Assembly: GCA_020719045.1 (NCBI GenBank)
Contig: DYQY01000002.1
Location: 1-64,000, forward strand
Length of the DNA: 64,000 nucleotides
Origin: Candidatus Termititenax sp.
GTDB lineage: Bacteria > Margulisbacteria > Riflemargulisbacteria > GWF2-35-9 > DYQY01
Reading direction: 5' to 3'
The notes beneath the pieces are model-generated. The model was not told the origin of the DNA and did not search any database. It saw only the letters and a list, made by a program, of their open reading frames with translations. Positions 7,906 to 17,332 of this stretch are shown here, one piece after another. Both the position numbers and the translations under genes were made by a program. Within the stretch, counting starts at the first letter, position 1, and each line of letters begins with the position of its first letter.

Positions 7906-9672
7906 CATTTCCTTCTCTAACATTGAATACTGTTCTTCTAGTTTAATCTGAAAATCATGATTTTCTTTGGATAATTCAGCTAAAACTTTAGCATTATTAA
8001 TAACTGATGCTTCTGCTATCTTTTGATTATTATCAGCTATCTCTTTTTCTAATAACTCTATTCTCTGTTCAATTTTCTTAATCTCATTCTGTACTGCTTT
8101 TGAAGAGACTTTCTTTTCTTTATTAGATTCAACTATTTGCTTGTCAGCTTCTTTTTCAGGCTTTTTCTTCTTTTTACTAACACCAATCTCGTTCTGCCAG
8201 CCTACGGTATCTAAAAATTCCTGATACGTGCCTTCAAAAACCTCTATTCCATCTTCGCTAAACACAACCAAACGGTTAGCTATGCTGTTTAAAAATAGCT
8301 CATTGTGCGTTACTACTAACACAGCTCCTGAAAAATCATTAATAGCTTCAATTAATGAATCGCAAGAGTCCATATCTAAATGGTTGGTTGGCTCGTCTAA
8401 TAGTAAGAAATTTGATGGTGTTAACAATATCTTTCCTAACAATACGCGACTTTTTTCTCCACCTGATAACACCTTAATACTTTTTGTTGCTAAGTCACCA
8501 GAAAACATCATTGCACCACATACGCTTCTAATTATCTTTGGATTTGTTTCACCAGTTGATGCCATAAGTTCTGCTTCAATTGTTTTTGAAGAATGTAGCC
8601 TATCTATATTAGTTTGACCGAAAACACCCATTTTCAATCCTGGGTGACGTGTAATTTCTCCAGCAGTAGGCTTTAATTCCCCACTAAGCAACTTCAGTAG
8701 CGTAGTTTTACCTTTACCATTCTTACCAATAATACAGACTCTATCTTCCTTAGCTATTGTTAAGGAAAAATGCTCAATAAGTTTGTCTTTCCCTGGGTAC
8801 GCAAAAGACACATTCTCGGCATTCAAAACAACCTTTGCTGGGAAATCTGCTTCTGTGAAACTAAACTCAAGGTTTCTAATCTTATCTAGCTTAGATAGTT
8901 CGGTCATTCTATTAAGTGCCTTAACTCTAGACTGTGCCATACCTGCTAAGCTAGCCTTGGCTTTAAACCTAGCAATAAACTCTTCCATCTCTTTACGTTG
9001 TTTCTCGTCTTTAGCTCTTGTTCTCTCAAAAGTTTCTTCTTCTAAAGCAATCTGTTCATAAAGTTTAGCCGTTCCGCCCTCGTTTTTCTTCATTCTCTGA
9101 CGATGGATAATCATCGTGTGTGTTGTTATGCTGTCCATGAATGTTCTATCATGGGTAATTATAATTAGTTCGTTTGGCCAACTAAGTAAAAAACGCTCCA
9201 TCCAACGAATAGAAACAATATCAAGATAGTTAGTAGGTTCGTCTAATAGTAGTAAATTTGGCTCAGACACTAACACTTTGGCTAAATTAAGTCTTACTTG
9301 ATATCCACCAGAAAATATCTTTGGGTCACTGTATAAATCCTCATAGCTAAAACCAAGGCCAAACAATATCTTTTCAACTTTCCAAACATCCTCTTCATGA
9401 CCTACTGGAAGCCCCAAACAGCCTTCCTCAATTACGGTACTACAAGTGAAAGCTAAATGCTGTTGAACATAGCCTATTCTGTAGTTCTTAGGAACTGAAA
9501 TAACTCCATTTGGCGCTGTCTGTTTATTACAAAGAAGATTAAACAGAGTAGTTTTTCCGCTACCATTTCTTCCGACTAAGCCAATCCGCTCTCTTGAATT
9601 TACATTAAAACTAGCTTCCTTAAATAATACTTGCTCACCGTACGCTAAATTTAGCTTATTTACTGTTATCAC
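7894..9672 (-). CDS. ABC-F family ATPase (translation factor type)
   Basis: A soluble protein of about 592 aa with two ABC domains and no membrane segments. Domain 1 has Walker A GRNGSGKTT, signature FSGGYQVRLNLAK and Walker B LLLLDEPTNYLD. Domain 2 has GKNGKGKTT, LSGGEKSRVLLGK and FLLLDEPTNHLD. Between them is the charged inter-domain linker typical of ABC-F proteins. The C-terminus is a Lys/Glu coiled coil (about the last 80 residues), as in Uup/YkpA-type members. The frame opens at 9729, but residues 1-19 are unlike the family; the GTG at 9672 gives the normal start VITVNKLNLAYG and has AGAGGA upstream. That start overlaps the end of the helicase gene, implying translational coupling. Confidence 0.88.
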   Translation of the reverse strand: MITVNKLNLAYGEQVLFKEASFNVNSRERIGLVGRNGSGKTTLFNLLCNKQTAPNGVISVPKNYRIGYVQQHLAFTCSTVIEEGCLGLPVGHEEDVWKVEKILFGLGFSYEDLYSDPKIFSGGYQVRLNLAKVLVSEPNLLLLDEPTNYLDIVSIRWMERFLLSWPNELIIITHDRTFMDSITTHTMIIHRQRMKKNEGGTAKLYEQIALEEETFERTRAKDEKQRKEMEEFIARFKAKASLAGMAQSRVKALNRMTELSKLDKIRNLEFSFTEADFPAKVVLNAENVSFAYPGKDKLIEHFSLTIAKEDRVCIIGKNGKGKTTLLKLLSGELKPTAGEITRHPGLKMGVFGQTNIDRLHSSKTIEAELMASTGETNPKIIRSVCGAMMFSGDLATKSIKVLSGGEKSRVLLGKILLTPSNFLLLDEPTNHLDMDSCDSLIEAINDFSGAVLVVTHNELFLNSIANRLVVFSEDGIEVFEGTYQEFLDTVGWQNEIGVSKKKKKPEKEADKQIVESNKEKKVSSKAVQNEIKKIEQRIELLEKEIADNNQKIAEASVINNAKVLAELSKENHDFQIKLEEQYSMLEKEMEKI

Positions 9673-10870
9673 TTTTTCTATGTCCTCTAAATCCTGGCTT
9701 CTTAAATGGACGGTGAACAACTGGAGCATCAGTTACATGCTTAATCTCTTTATAATTAAATGTTTCAAGCCTAATCCTCTCGATAGTTTCACCTAATTTT
9801 CTTTCTATCTGCTTTACCATAACGCTATCTTCCTCAGAAATAAAAGTAAAAGCATCACCTGTACGCTCTGCTCTACCCGTTCTTCCTATTCTGTGAGTAT
9901 AAGCCTCTGGTGTACTTGGAATATCATAATTAATTACATGAGACACAAGTGATACATCTATACCTCTTGCTGCAATATCAGTTGCAACCATTATCTGATA
10001 CGTCCCTTTACGAAACCCTTCAAGTGCTTCTTGTCTTCTGTTTTGACTCAAATTACCTTGAAGTGAAGTTGCTTTATAACCTTTTGCTTGAAGTTTTTTA
10101 TCTAAATCTTTTGCTCTGTGCTTAGTTCTTGTGAAAATCAAAATAGATTTAGTATCTGTGTGTTTAATTAGCTCAAACAATAAGCCTGTTTTCAAATGCT
10201 GAGGAACTGGATACATTGCATGTTTAATAGTACTAAGTTTTTCATTTACTTTAATAGCAATCTTTACTGGATTCCTTAATGTTTCACTTGCTAGTGACTG
10301 AATGTCACTTGGCATTGTAGCAGAAAACAGTAGAGTCTGTTTGCGATGTGAAGCATATTTTAATATTTTCCTAATGGTTGGCAAAAAGCCCATATCAAAC
10401 ATATGGTCAGCTTCATCTAACACTAAGGTATCTAGCAAGGAAAGGTCAACCTTGCGTGCTTCTAAATGGTCAAGTAGCCTACCAGGACAGGCAACAATGA
10501 TATCTACGCCATTTCTTAGCTGTAGCTCTTGTTTTGCATACCCTACTCCACCGTAGATAACCATACTAGAGATGCCAATCTTTTTACCAAAATCGATTAT
10601 TACATCATTAATCTGTTCAACTAACTCTCTTGTAGGCGCTATTATTAAGGCTCTAACTCTGCCTTTAACTTTTGTAAGCGCGATGTTATGTAATATCGGT
10701 AATACAAATGCTGCTGTCTTACCAGTGCCTGTTTGAGCAAGGCCCATAACGTCTTTACCTTGCATAACTATTGGAATTGCTTCTTGCTGAATTGGTGTTG
10801 GTGTTTCAAAACCCTTTTTAACTAACTCTGACAATATCTCTTTACTTAAACTAAACTGCTCAAAACTCAT
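9656..10870 (-). CDS. DEAD-box ATP-dependent RNA helicase
   Basis: A 404-aa RhlE/CshA-like helicase with every motif: FSLSKEILSELVKKGF and TPTPIQQEAIP (Q motif), AQTGTGKT (I), PTREL (Ia), DEAD (II), SAT (III), VATDIAARGID (V) and HRIGRTGR (VI). A short basic tail (FKKPGFRGHRKS) probably aids RNA binding. It acts in RNA unwinding, for example ribosome assembly or mRNA decay. It is the first gene of a two-gene unit with the ABC-F ATPase, whose start overlaps its last codons. That makes sense as a pair of ribosome-related functions. Confidence 0.92.
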   Translation of the reverse strand: MSFEQFSLSKEILSELVKKGFETPTPIQQEAIPIVMQGKDVMGLAQTGTGKTAAFVLPILHNIALTKVKGRVRALIIAPTRELVEQINDVIIDFGKKIGISSMVIYGGVGYAKQELQLRNGVDIIVACPGRLLDHLEARKVDLSLLDTLVLDEADHMFDMGFLPTIRKILKYASHRKQTLLFSATMPSDIQSLASETLRNPVKIAIKVNEKLSTIKHAMYPVPQHLKTGLLFELIKHTDTKSILIFTRTKHRAKDLDKKLQAKGYKATSLQGNLSQNRRQEALEGFRKGTYQIMVATDIAARGIDVSLVSHVINYDIPSTPEAYTHRIGRTGRAERTGDAFTFISEEDSVMVKQIERKLGETIERIRLETFNYKEIKHVTDAPVVHRPFKKPGFRGHRKSDNSK

Positions 10871-10960
10871 AAATTCCTACTTCCTACTATATATATAACC
10901 TGATGTCTTTTAACACATTTTATTTATAAACTTCAATAGTGTACAGTAATATATTTATAG

Positions 10961-12703
10961 CTATGCTCTAGAAAGATAATCTAGGTCCTTTAATTTACCT
11001 ATTTTTTCCAGTGCTTTTTTTAAAAAATTTGCATTAGTCTTTATCCATGGTTGAAGCAAAGCTCTCTGCCATAATCGCTCTTCCTCCTTAGCAACATGGA
11101 GCTTATTGCCACTAAATGGGTCCTGCTCAGTGTAATACATAACTGACGCTATAGTCATTGGAATTGGTATAAAGCTTTGTACTTGCTTAACTTTTAAATG
11201 CTTTTTCCTTAAATGCATTGCGAGTTCATACATGTCCTTCAAGGTACTTCCAGGATACGATGCAATAAAATATGGGATTAAATACTGCTCCTTCTTGTTT
11301 TGCTTATTTGTTTCCTCAAAAAGCATTTCAAATTCTTCAAATTTATTATTCTTTGGTTTATTCATTAAAGTAAGCACATTATCACAAATATGTTCAGGTG
11401 CTATGCTCATTTGCCCACTAACATGACTCTTGATTATAGCTTTTGCATACTCCCTATCCATTAACGCCATATCAAAGCGTATTCCTGAATTAATAAATAC
11501 CTTCTTAACATTGGAAAGAGAATTAACCTTTCTAATTAGCTCCAAGTGCTTCTGCTGATTTAATTTAAGAAACTTACAAGGATGAGGTGTTAAGCAACTA
11601 GCTCTTTCACACTGCTGCTCTGCACCACACTCACTTGCATACATATTGGCAGTTGGTCCACCAAGATCAAGGATATTTCCCTTAAAATCTTTTGCTTGAG
11701 AGGTAACTGTCTTTACTTCATTTACAACAGATTCCATTGACCTGTTCAATATTTGCTTACCTTGATGAATTCCTAGCGCACAAAAATGACAACCACCATA
11801 ACAACCACGATGTGATACAACAGAATCTTTAACAAAACCCCAGGCAGGAACATCTTCTGTATATGATGTATGTATGTCTCTAACAAATGGCAGCTCAAAT
11901 AATCCATCAAACTCTTCTGTAGATAAAAGGCTTACAGGCTCAATAACAACATACTTATTCTGACATTTCTGAACAGCTTTAGTTTTCTTTGCTGAAGCAA
12001 CAAACTTATGATAATCAACGTGTGATTTTATGAATTTCTTTTTGTCCGCCATCACATCCTCATAGCCATCTAACTCTAGGCCAACACCTTCAGGCAAGAA
12101 ATCACTAATATAAGATGTATTTGGAATATCAACCAATGTCTCCTTATTTCTTATCTTCTCAGCTATCATCAAAATAGCCTTCTCTCCCATCCCATATACT
12201 AAAATATCGGCTCGAGAATCAAACAACACAGGTCTTCTAATGCTATTAGACCAATAATCATAATGAGCAATCCTTCTTAAACTTGCCTCAATCCCACCAA
12301 TTACAAGGGGAACATCCTTATAAATCTTTCTTATGGAGTTACAATAGACTGTAACGGCTCGATCTGGTCTTCTACCAGCAACACCACCTGGTGAGTACAT
12401 ATCTTCTTTTCTAGCTTTCTTATCGGAAGTTTTATTTGCTATAAGCGAGTCTAGGTTTCCAGCAGTTACACCAAAAAACAAATTTGGTTTTCCTAGTTTA
12501 AGAAAATCATCGTCATTACGCCAATCAGGCTGAGCAATTATGCCCACCTTATAACCCTTACTCTCCAGAAACCTACCTAAAATAGAGGCAGCAAAAGACG
12601 GATGGTCAACATATGCATCACCTGTAACAAGAATTATATCAACGCTATCCCAGCCTCTCTGGGCTAGGTCATCCTTAGTAATTGGCAAAAATTGTGAGCT
12701 CAT
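10961..12703 (-). CDS. YgiQ family radical SAM protein
   Basis: A 580-aa protein of the YgiQ family (uncharacterised radical SAM enzymes). The N-terminus has DDLAQRGWDSVDIILVTGDA and the typical AYVDHPSFAASILGRFLE, related to a B12-binding fold. MYSPGGVAGRRPDRAVTVYC and IEASLRRIAHYDYWS follow. The radical SAM cluster motif is CYGGCHFC. Later cysteines include CERASCLTPHPCKF. The C-terminal part has SIAPEHICDNVL and YLIPYFIASYPGST. The substrate is unknown. It is monocistronic, with a divergent DUF4914 gene upstream. Confidence 0.93.
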   Translation of the reverse strand: MSSQFLPITKDDLAQRGWDSVDIILVTGDAYVDHPSFAASILGRFLESKGYKVGIIAQPDWRNDDDFLKLGKPNLFFGVTAGNLDSLIANKTSDKKARKEDMYSPGGVAGRRPDRAVTVYCNSIRKIYKDVPLVIGGIEASLRRIAHYDYWSNSIRRPVLFDSRADILVYGMGEKAILMIAEKIRNKETLVDIPNTSYISDFLPEGVGLELDGYEDVMADKKKFIKSHVDYHKFVASAKKTKAVQKCQNKYVVIEPVSLLSTEEFDGLFELPFVRDIHTSYTEDVPAWGFVKDSVVSHRGCYGGCHFCALGIHQGKQILNRSMESVVNEVKTVTSQAKDFKGNILDLGGPTANMYASECGAEQQCERASCLTPHPCKFLKLNQQKHLELIRKVNSLSNVKKVFINSGIRFDMALMDREYAKAIIKSHVSGQMSIAPEHICDNVLTLMNKPKNNKFEEFEMLFEETNKQNKKEQYLIPYFIASYPGSTLKDMYELAMHLRKKHLKVKQVQSFIPIPMTIASVMYYTEQDPFSGNKLHVAKEEERLWQRALLQPWIKTNANFLKKALEKIGKLKDLDYLSRA

Positions 12704-12789
12704 TTAATCATTCTATTATGAAGATATTGAAAACTCCAGTTTGGTATTATTTATTAAATTCATAATATTTAAAATTTCTCTTAGCCTAA

Positions 12790-12828
12790 ACCATAAAATA
12801 TCTATATAATATAGTTCTAGTTTATGGT
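12790..12828. promoter_or_regulatory. Inverted repeat centred on a TATAAT box, upstream of the DUF4914 gene
   Basis: Eight-base arms ACCATAAA (12790-12797) and TTTATGGT (12821-12828) flank TATAAT at 12805-12810, about 40 bases before the ATG. The symmetry around a possible -10 box looks like an operator, but no good -35 box is visible and the region is AT-rich. Confidence 0.4.
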
Positions 12829-12851
12829 CAAATAGTGATGGGAGAGAATAA

Positions 12852-14735
12852 ATGAGTGTAGTTTGGGCAAAATGGAATATTGAAGATAACATTAAAGATA
12901 TAATGAACACAGCACGTTCTGTGAAGATAGCTCAGAATCGCGAAGAGCTGTTTACGCTAGCAACGAATGGTGGGCAAGATGTATTTAATGTTGAATATTC
13001 ACTACCTGATGGCAGAACCATTACTGAAGCTCAAGTTGTTAAATGCAAAAATGGGCTTACTATAAACTATCTAGACAAAAATATGAGAAGAAGAGATCCT
13101 GACTGCTTAATGATTGGGGACGATAGAGTTACTGATAAAGCAAAATATAAAGACGTGTTCAATAAAGAGTTCTCTAAAACAAGAACAGAAACCTTTGAGT
13201 GGTTAAAAAATCAGGACTTATTAGTTGCAGGCATTTATATTGGTGGAGAACAAACAGGTCTTACTGGTATGATTATTGCTCCTGCAAATGCTGGTTTCTT
13301 TGTTGGTGGACTTGCTGACCTTCAAGGATTCTTGGATTTAAATGACCTAAGCACATACAAGACATTTAACCCTGACTCGATTTTATATCTAGCACCACCT
13401 TTTAGACACACTCACTACAATGGAAAACAAATTGTTGTTCATAATAGAAAAGAAAATCTTCACGAAATATTTTCCTATAACTTATACCCAGGACCAAGTG
13501 CAAAAAAAGGTATCTATGGCGTTTTACTGCAAAAAGGTGAAGAAGAAAACTGGCTAACACTACACGCATCAACCGTACAAGTTGTGACACCTTATGAAAA
13601 CATAACTACATTTCTTCACGAAGGTGCAAGTGGAAGCGGGAAAAGCGAAATGCTTGAACATCCACACCGTGAAAATGATGGTAGATTACTGCTTGGAAGA
13701 AACAAAATATCTGACAAGACTTTCTATGTAACACTTAATCAAACTTGTGCTCTTAGCCCTGTTACTGACGATATGGCTCTTGTTAACAACAAAAAAAGCA
13801 TTAAAGATAAAAAGCTTGTTGTAACAGATGCTGAAAATGCTTGGTTCCTTCGCGTTAACCATATTGAACACTATGGAACTGACCCATTACTAGAAAAGAT
13901 AACTATTCAACCATCAGAACCACTATTATTTCTTAATATACAAGGCGCACCAAATTCAACTGCACTTATATGGGAACACACTGAAGATGAACCAGGAAAG
14001 CCATGCCCTAACCCAAGAGTTATTCTTCCGAGAAAACTTATGCCATCAATTATTGATTCTTTTGCTGAAGTAGACTTTAGAAGCTTTGGTATAAGGACTC
14101 CTTTATGCAGTGAAAAAAATCCTAGTTATGGAATAGTTGGCATGTTTCACCTGTTACCTCCTGCATTAGCTTGGTTGTGGAGACTTGTTTCTCCTAGAGG
14201 TCATAACAACCCAAGCATACTAAATGATGAAGGGCTATCAAGTGAAGGCGTTGGGTCGTATTGGCCTTTTGCAACTGGAAAATATGTTAATCACGCTAAC
14301 CTACTTTTAGAACAAATTATTAATACACCTAATACAAAATACATACTTTTCCCAAATCAGCACGTTGGAAGCTGGGAAGTAGGCTTTATGCCACAATGGA
14401 TTTCCAGAGAGTATTTTGCAAGAAGAGGTGTTGCTAAGTTTACAAAAGAACAGCTTAAACCTGCAAGATGTTCACTACTTGGATATACTCCGGCTAGAGT
14501 AGTAGTCGAAGGTGTTCAAATACCAGAATACTTCTTTAATGTTGAGCATCAACCTGAAGTTGGCATTGAAACCTATGATTATGGAAAAGAACAACTCTAT
14601 AAGTTCTTTGAAAAGACACTTAAGGAGTATCTAGTCCCTGAACTAAATCCATTAGGAAAGAAAATAATTGAGTGTTGCCTTGAAAGAGGTAGCATCGCTG
14701 AACTAGATGCACTTATTTCTTTTGGCGAAAAATAA
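12852..14735 (+). CDS. DUF4914 family protein with PEPCK/HPr-kinase-like P-loop
   Basis: A 627-aa protein of the DUF4914 family, related to phosphoenolpyruvate carboxykinase and HPr kinase. About residue 255 it has the P-loop FLHEGASGSGKSEM, the form seen in HPrK/PEPCK-type kinases, followed by DDMALVNNKKSIKDKK. Conserved aromatic and proline-rich blocks such as LAPPFRHTHYNGKQ and ILFPNQHVGSWEVGFMPQW lie on either side. A nucleotide-dependent phosphoryl-transfer role is likely, but the substrate is unknown. GGGAGAG precedes the ATG. The APH-fold kinase gene starts 25 bases after its stop. Confidence 0.8.
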   Translation: MSVVWAKWNIEDNIKDIMNTARSVKIAQNREELFTLATNGGQDVFNVEYSLPDGRTITEAQVVKCKNGLTINYLDKNMRRRDPDCLMIGDDRVTDKAKYKDVFNKEFSKTRTETFEWLKNQDLLVAGIYIGGEQTGLTGMIIAPANAGFFVGGLADLQGFLDLNDLSTYKTFNPDSILYLAPPFRHTHYNGKQIVVHNRKENLHEIFSYNLYPGPSAKKGIYGVLLQKGEEENWLTLHASTVQVVTPYENITTFLHEGASGSGKSEMLEHPHRENDGRLLLGRNKISDKTFYVTLNQTCALSPVTDDMALVNNKKSIKDKKLVVTDAENAWFLRVNHIEHYGTDPLLEKITIQPSEPLLFLNIQGAPNSTALIWEHTEDEPGKPCPNPRVILPRKLMPSIIDSFAEVDFRSFGIRTPLCSEKNPSYGIVGMFHLLPPALAWLWRLVSPRGHNNPSILNDEGLSSEGVGSYWPFATGKYVNHANLLLEQIINTPNTKYILFPNQHVGSWEVGFMPQWISREYFARRGVAKFTKEQLKPARCSLLGYTPARVVVEGVQIPEYFFNVEHQPEVGIETYDYGKEQLYKFFEKTLKEYLVPELNPLGKKIIECCLERGSIAELDALISFGEK

Positions 14736-14760
14736 GAAATAGTCTACCGCTGTACTAGTT

Positions 14761-16266
14761 ATGCTATATACAGCAAAGACTCTATTAGTTGATTACTGGA
14801 AGTTCAACCCTCAAGAAATAGCCGTATCACAGCAGTTACGTTCATTCTTTCGAGACTCTGAGGTATTCTTTGTCGAGAATAACAACGTAAAATATTTACT
14901 TAAAGCTACACCAATTAAACTAAAGAACCTAATTATTAATAATCAACAGATATCTTCCTTAGTTGCACAACACCAAGTATCAACTATACGGCCAATTAAT
15001 GACTACATTATTAAGAATGACTATATATTTGAGCTCTACCCAATGATGGAGCCACTTGATATTGAAGGAATTAACATTATTTGCACAAATCTAAATAAAA
15101 TATTTACTTGCCTCCAATCTGTAACTGGTGATTTCCCAAAACTTATTCTAACTGATATAAACATTAGTAATCGGCACCTAAATTATTTAGAAAATGCATT
15201 ATTTAAATACTTTCCTTTTATGGAAACCAGCTTTATCCATGGCGATTTTCACCCTCACAATATTTTTTTAAATGACAATACTCTGTATTTAACTGATTGG
15301 GAAACAGCAGCAATTGGACCTAAACTATATGATTTGGCTTTCTTCTGCGGATGCTACGGTCTTCATGGAGAAGAGTTTCTACAATCTACCAATATTGGAC
15401 TTCTATTACAATCCATCAGTAGCAACATGTTTATAGACCAACTATCCATTGATACCTTTCATGCACTGCTTGTATATACTAGGATTAGGTGGCTTATTGT
15501 ATGGGAACAAAACAAAGACAATGAAATGGTTGAAACAGAAAATATATACATTGATTTCTTAATTAGCAATCACGACAAGTTAGTCTCTTTCTGGAAAGAA
15601 AACATAGTATCAAACTTAACTCATAACACTAAATGGATAATAACAGATGCAAATTTCTCAAAAGAAGTTCTTGAACTAAAGAATAATGACAACTTTTCTC
15701 AAATAGATAATAGTGAATTATCATCTAAAATACCTGAACTTATAATAGCTTTCGGGAAAGATAATAACATTAAAAGAAATATAGACCTGCTACTTCTTCA
15801 TGAGCAATTTGCAAAAAATGCTACTTTTATAAATGACTTAATGATTTCCTTTATAAATTTTTCTTTAGATGCTTCCAGACTAAAACAAAAAGTTGCCCTT
15901 AAGCACATTATTTCTATTGTTGAGAACAAATACGCAGATAATGAAATGACTCCAATTTCCCTAGCTTATTTATACAGGAACTATTTTACATTACTTACGG
16001 AAAACAATGACAACAACATGATAGAAGTAAAAAACAAACTTGAAAAACTTCTTAATACATATCCTGACAAAATTGAGTTAGTGGAGGAGTATTCAAGAGT
16101 ATTATCTGGAGAAATTAACTTCTTTCTTATTAACAAAAAAAGAAATAAAGCAAAAAAGTCATATAAAATACTAGAGAATTTAAAAAACTCATATCCAGAA
16201 TCATCGAAAATAGCAGCAACTTATAAAGTTGCTAAAAATAACCTTGAATCAAAATCACTCAACTAA
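14761..16266 (+). CDS. APH/choline-kinase-fold phosphotransferase with helical C-terminal extension
   Basis: A 501-aa protein. Its N-terminal half (about 1-285) is an aminoglycoside phosphotransferase/choline kinase-type fold. The catalytic loop HGDFHPHNIF holds Asp162 and Asn167, and LTDWETAAIGP holds the metal-binding Asp179; DLAFFCGCYG follows. Residues about 290-501 form an Asn/Lys-rich, helical, repeat-like extension with no known domain (possibly TPR-like). The target may be a sugar, choline or another small molecule. It follows the DUF4914 gene closely, so the two putative kinases probably work together. There is no evident ribosome-binding site. Confidence 0.72.
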   Translation: MLYTAKTLLVDYWKFNPQEIAVSQQLRSFFRDSEVFFVENNNVKYLLKATPIKLKNLIINNQQISSLVAQHQVSTIRPINDYIIKNDYIFELYPMMEPLDIEGINIICTNLNKIFTCLQSVTGDFPKLILTDINISNRHLNYLENALFKYFPFMETSFIHGDFHPHNIFLNDNTLYLTDWETAAIGPKLYDLAFFCGCYGLHGEEFLQSTNIGLLLQSISSNMFIDQLSIDTFHALLVYTRIRWLIVWEQNKDNEMVETENIYIDFLISNHDKLVSFWKENIVSNLTHNTKWIITDANFSKEVLELKNNDNFSQIDNSELSSKIPELIIAFGKDNNIKRNIDLLLLHEQFAKNATFINDLMISFINFSLDASRLKQKVALKHIISIVENKYADNEMTPISLAYLYRNYFTLLTENNDNNMIEVKNKLEKLLNTYPDKIELVEEYSRVLSGEINFFLINKKRNKAKKSYKILENLKNSYPESSKIAATYKVAKNNLESKSLN

Positions 16267-16366
16267 ACTTATCTCGTCAGTCCCTGATACTATAGTCTCA
16301 CTAAAATGCATTTGAGCTAATTGCATAAACCTCTCTATTTCACTGTTATTCCCATAATATTATCTA

Positions 16367-17227
16367 TTAGCTATTCTTTTGATAAAACTTTAAAATATAA
16401 TTAAAGGCTTCTTCGTTATAATCAATCAAAAAAGAATGTTCGTTACCTATCCAAATTAACTGTTTTTGCTTTGATTTAGCTAAAGCATCAATAAACCTAG
16501 CTGATTGTGGTGAAGCAACATCGTCATTCGCGCAATGCAAAATCAGCAATGGGTCATCAACATCATACATTCTTCTCTGAATATACTTAGAATAATCCCA
16601 TAACTCCATTGAAGAACGAATAGGATTTCTTATGTGTGTTATATGTTGGCGATGCTTAGGTATTGGCACATCTAAATACCCTAAGTCCATATTTAGAATA
16701 TAAGTAATTGGATACAACAGTGCACCAAAGGTAATCCTCATATCAGCTGGATAGACAGGAGCACCAGCAACTACAATACTACTTATATCGTAATCTGCAG
16801 CTATATGCAGAGCATTAATTGCCCCAAGAGAAACACCAAAAACATGTACTGCTTTATAATCATTCTTTAGAACTTTAACAACTGATTCTGCTGATTCATG
16901 CCATTGTCTCCAATTTGTATCTTTTAAATCTTGAGGAGTTGTTCCATGTCCGTGCATACGAACACCATAAACATCAAATCCGTTTTCAAACAAAAAATCA
17001 GCTAAAGCTTTTGTTTCAGTTGGATTTGACGTGTAACCATGTATAAGCAAAACAACCTTATTGTTATCATTATGATACTTATAAAAAGAATGCCCATAGC
17101 TAGAAACGCTTAACTCTTTCTCCTTTAATATTTTATTATTAAAGAACGTTAAGGTGCTTTGGTTGTTTGCAAAACTAAAGGAAATAAAAAAGAAAATAAC
17201 AGTAATAGTTAAACTTCTAAAACTCAT
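16367..17227 (-). CDS. Exported alpha/beta hydrolase (carboxylesterase/lipase type)
   Basis: A 286-aa protein with an N-terminal signal peptide (TITVIFFFISFSFA, cleavage near residue 20) and an alpha/beta hydrolase fold. The oxyanion region is VVLLIHGYTSNPTE. The nucleophile elbow is GVSLG (Ser133). The acid is in HCANDDVASP (Asp235 or Asp236) and the base is His264 in GNEHSF. This is a complete triad of the Est30/monoglyceride-lipase-like type. It probably acts on short esters in the periplasm or outside the cell. The substrate is not predictable. It is monocistronic. Confidence 0.85.
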   Translation of the reverse strand: MSFRSLTITVIFFFISFSFANNQSTLTFFNNKILKEKELSVSSYGHSFYKYHNDNNKVVLLIHGYTSNPTETKALADFLFENGFDVYGVRMHGHGTTPQDLKDTNWRQWHESAESVVKVLKNDYKAVHVFGVSLGAINALHIAADYDISSIVVAGAPVYPADMRITFGALLYPITYILNMDLGYLDVPIPKHRQHITHIRNPIRSSMELWDYSKYIQRRMYDVDDPLLILHCANDDVASPQSARFIDALAKSKQKQLIWIGNEHSFLIDYNEEAFNYILKFYQKNS

Positions 17228-17332
17228 AATTCACATAATTCTCCAAACCTATTAATTACACAAATATAATATCATAAAAATTAGCGTTCTAACCTGTCAG
17301 ATGGCTTTTTGCCATGATAATATTTATAAATA

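Noticed and set aside
9673-9729. Upstream start of the ABC-F gene at 9729
   Set aside because: Residues encoded before the GTG at 9672 are the helicase C-terminus in another frame and do not resemble ABC-F N-termini.
16267-16366. RNA gene or terminator between the kinase and esterase genes
   Set aside because: No stable hairpin, promoter or tRNA-like fold could be drawn in these 100 bases.
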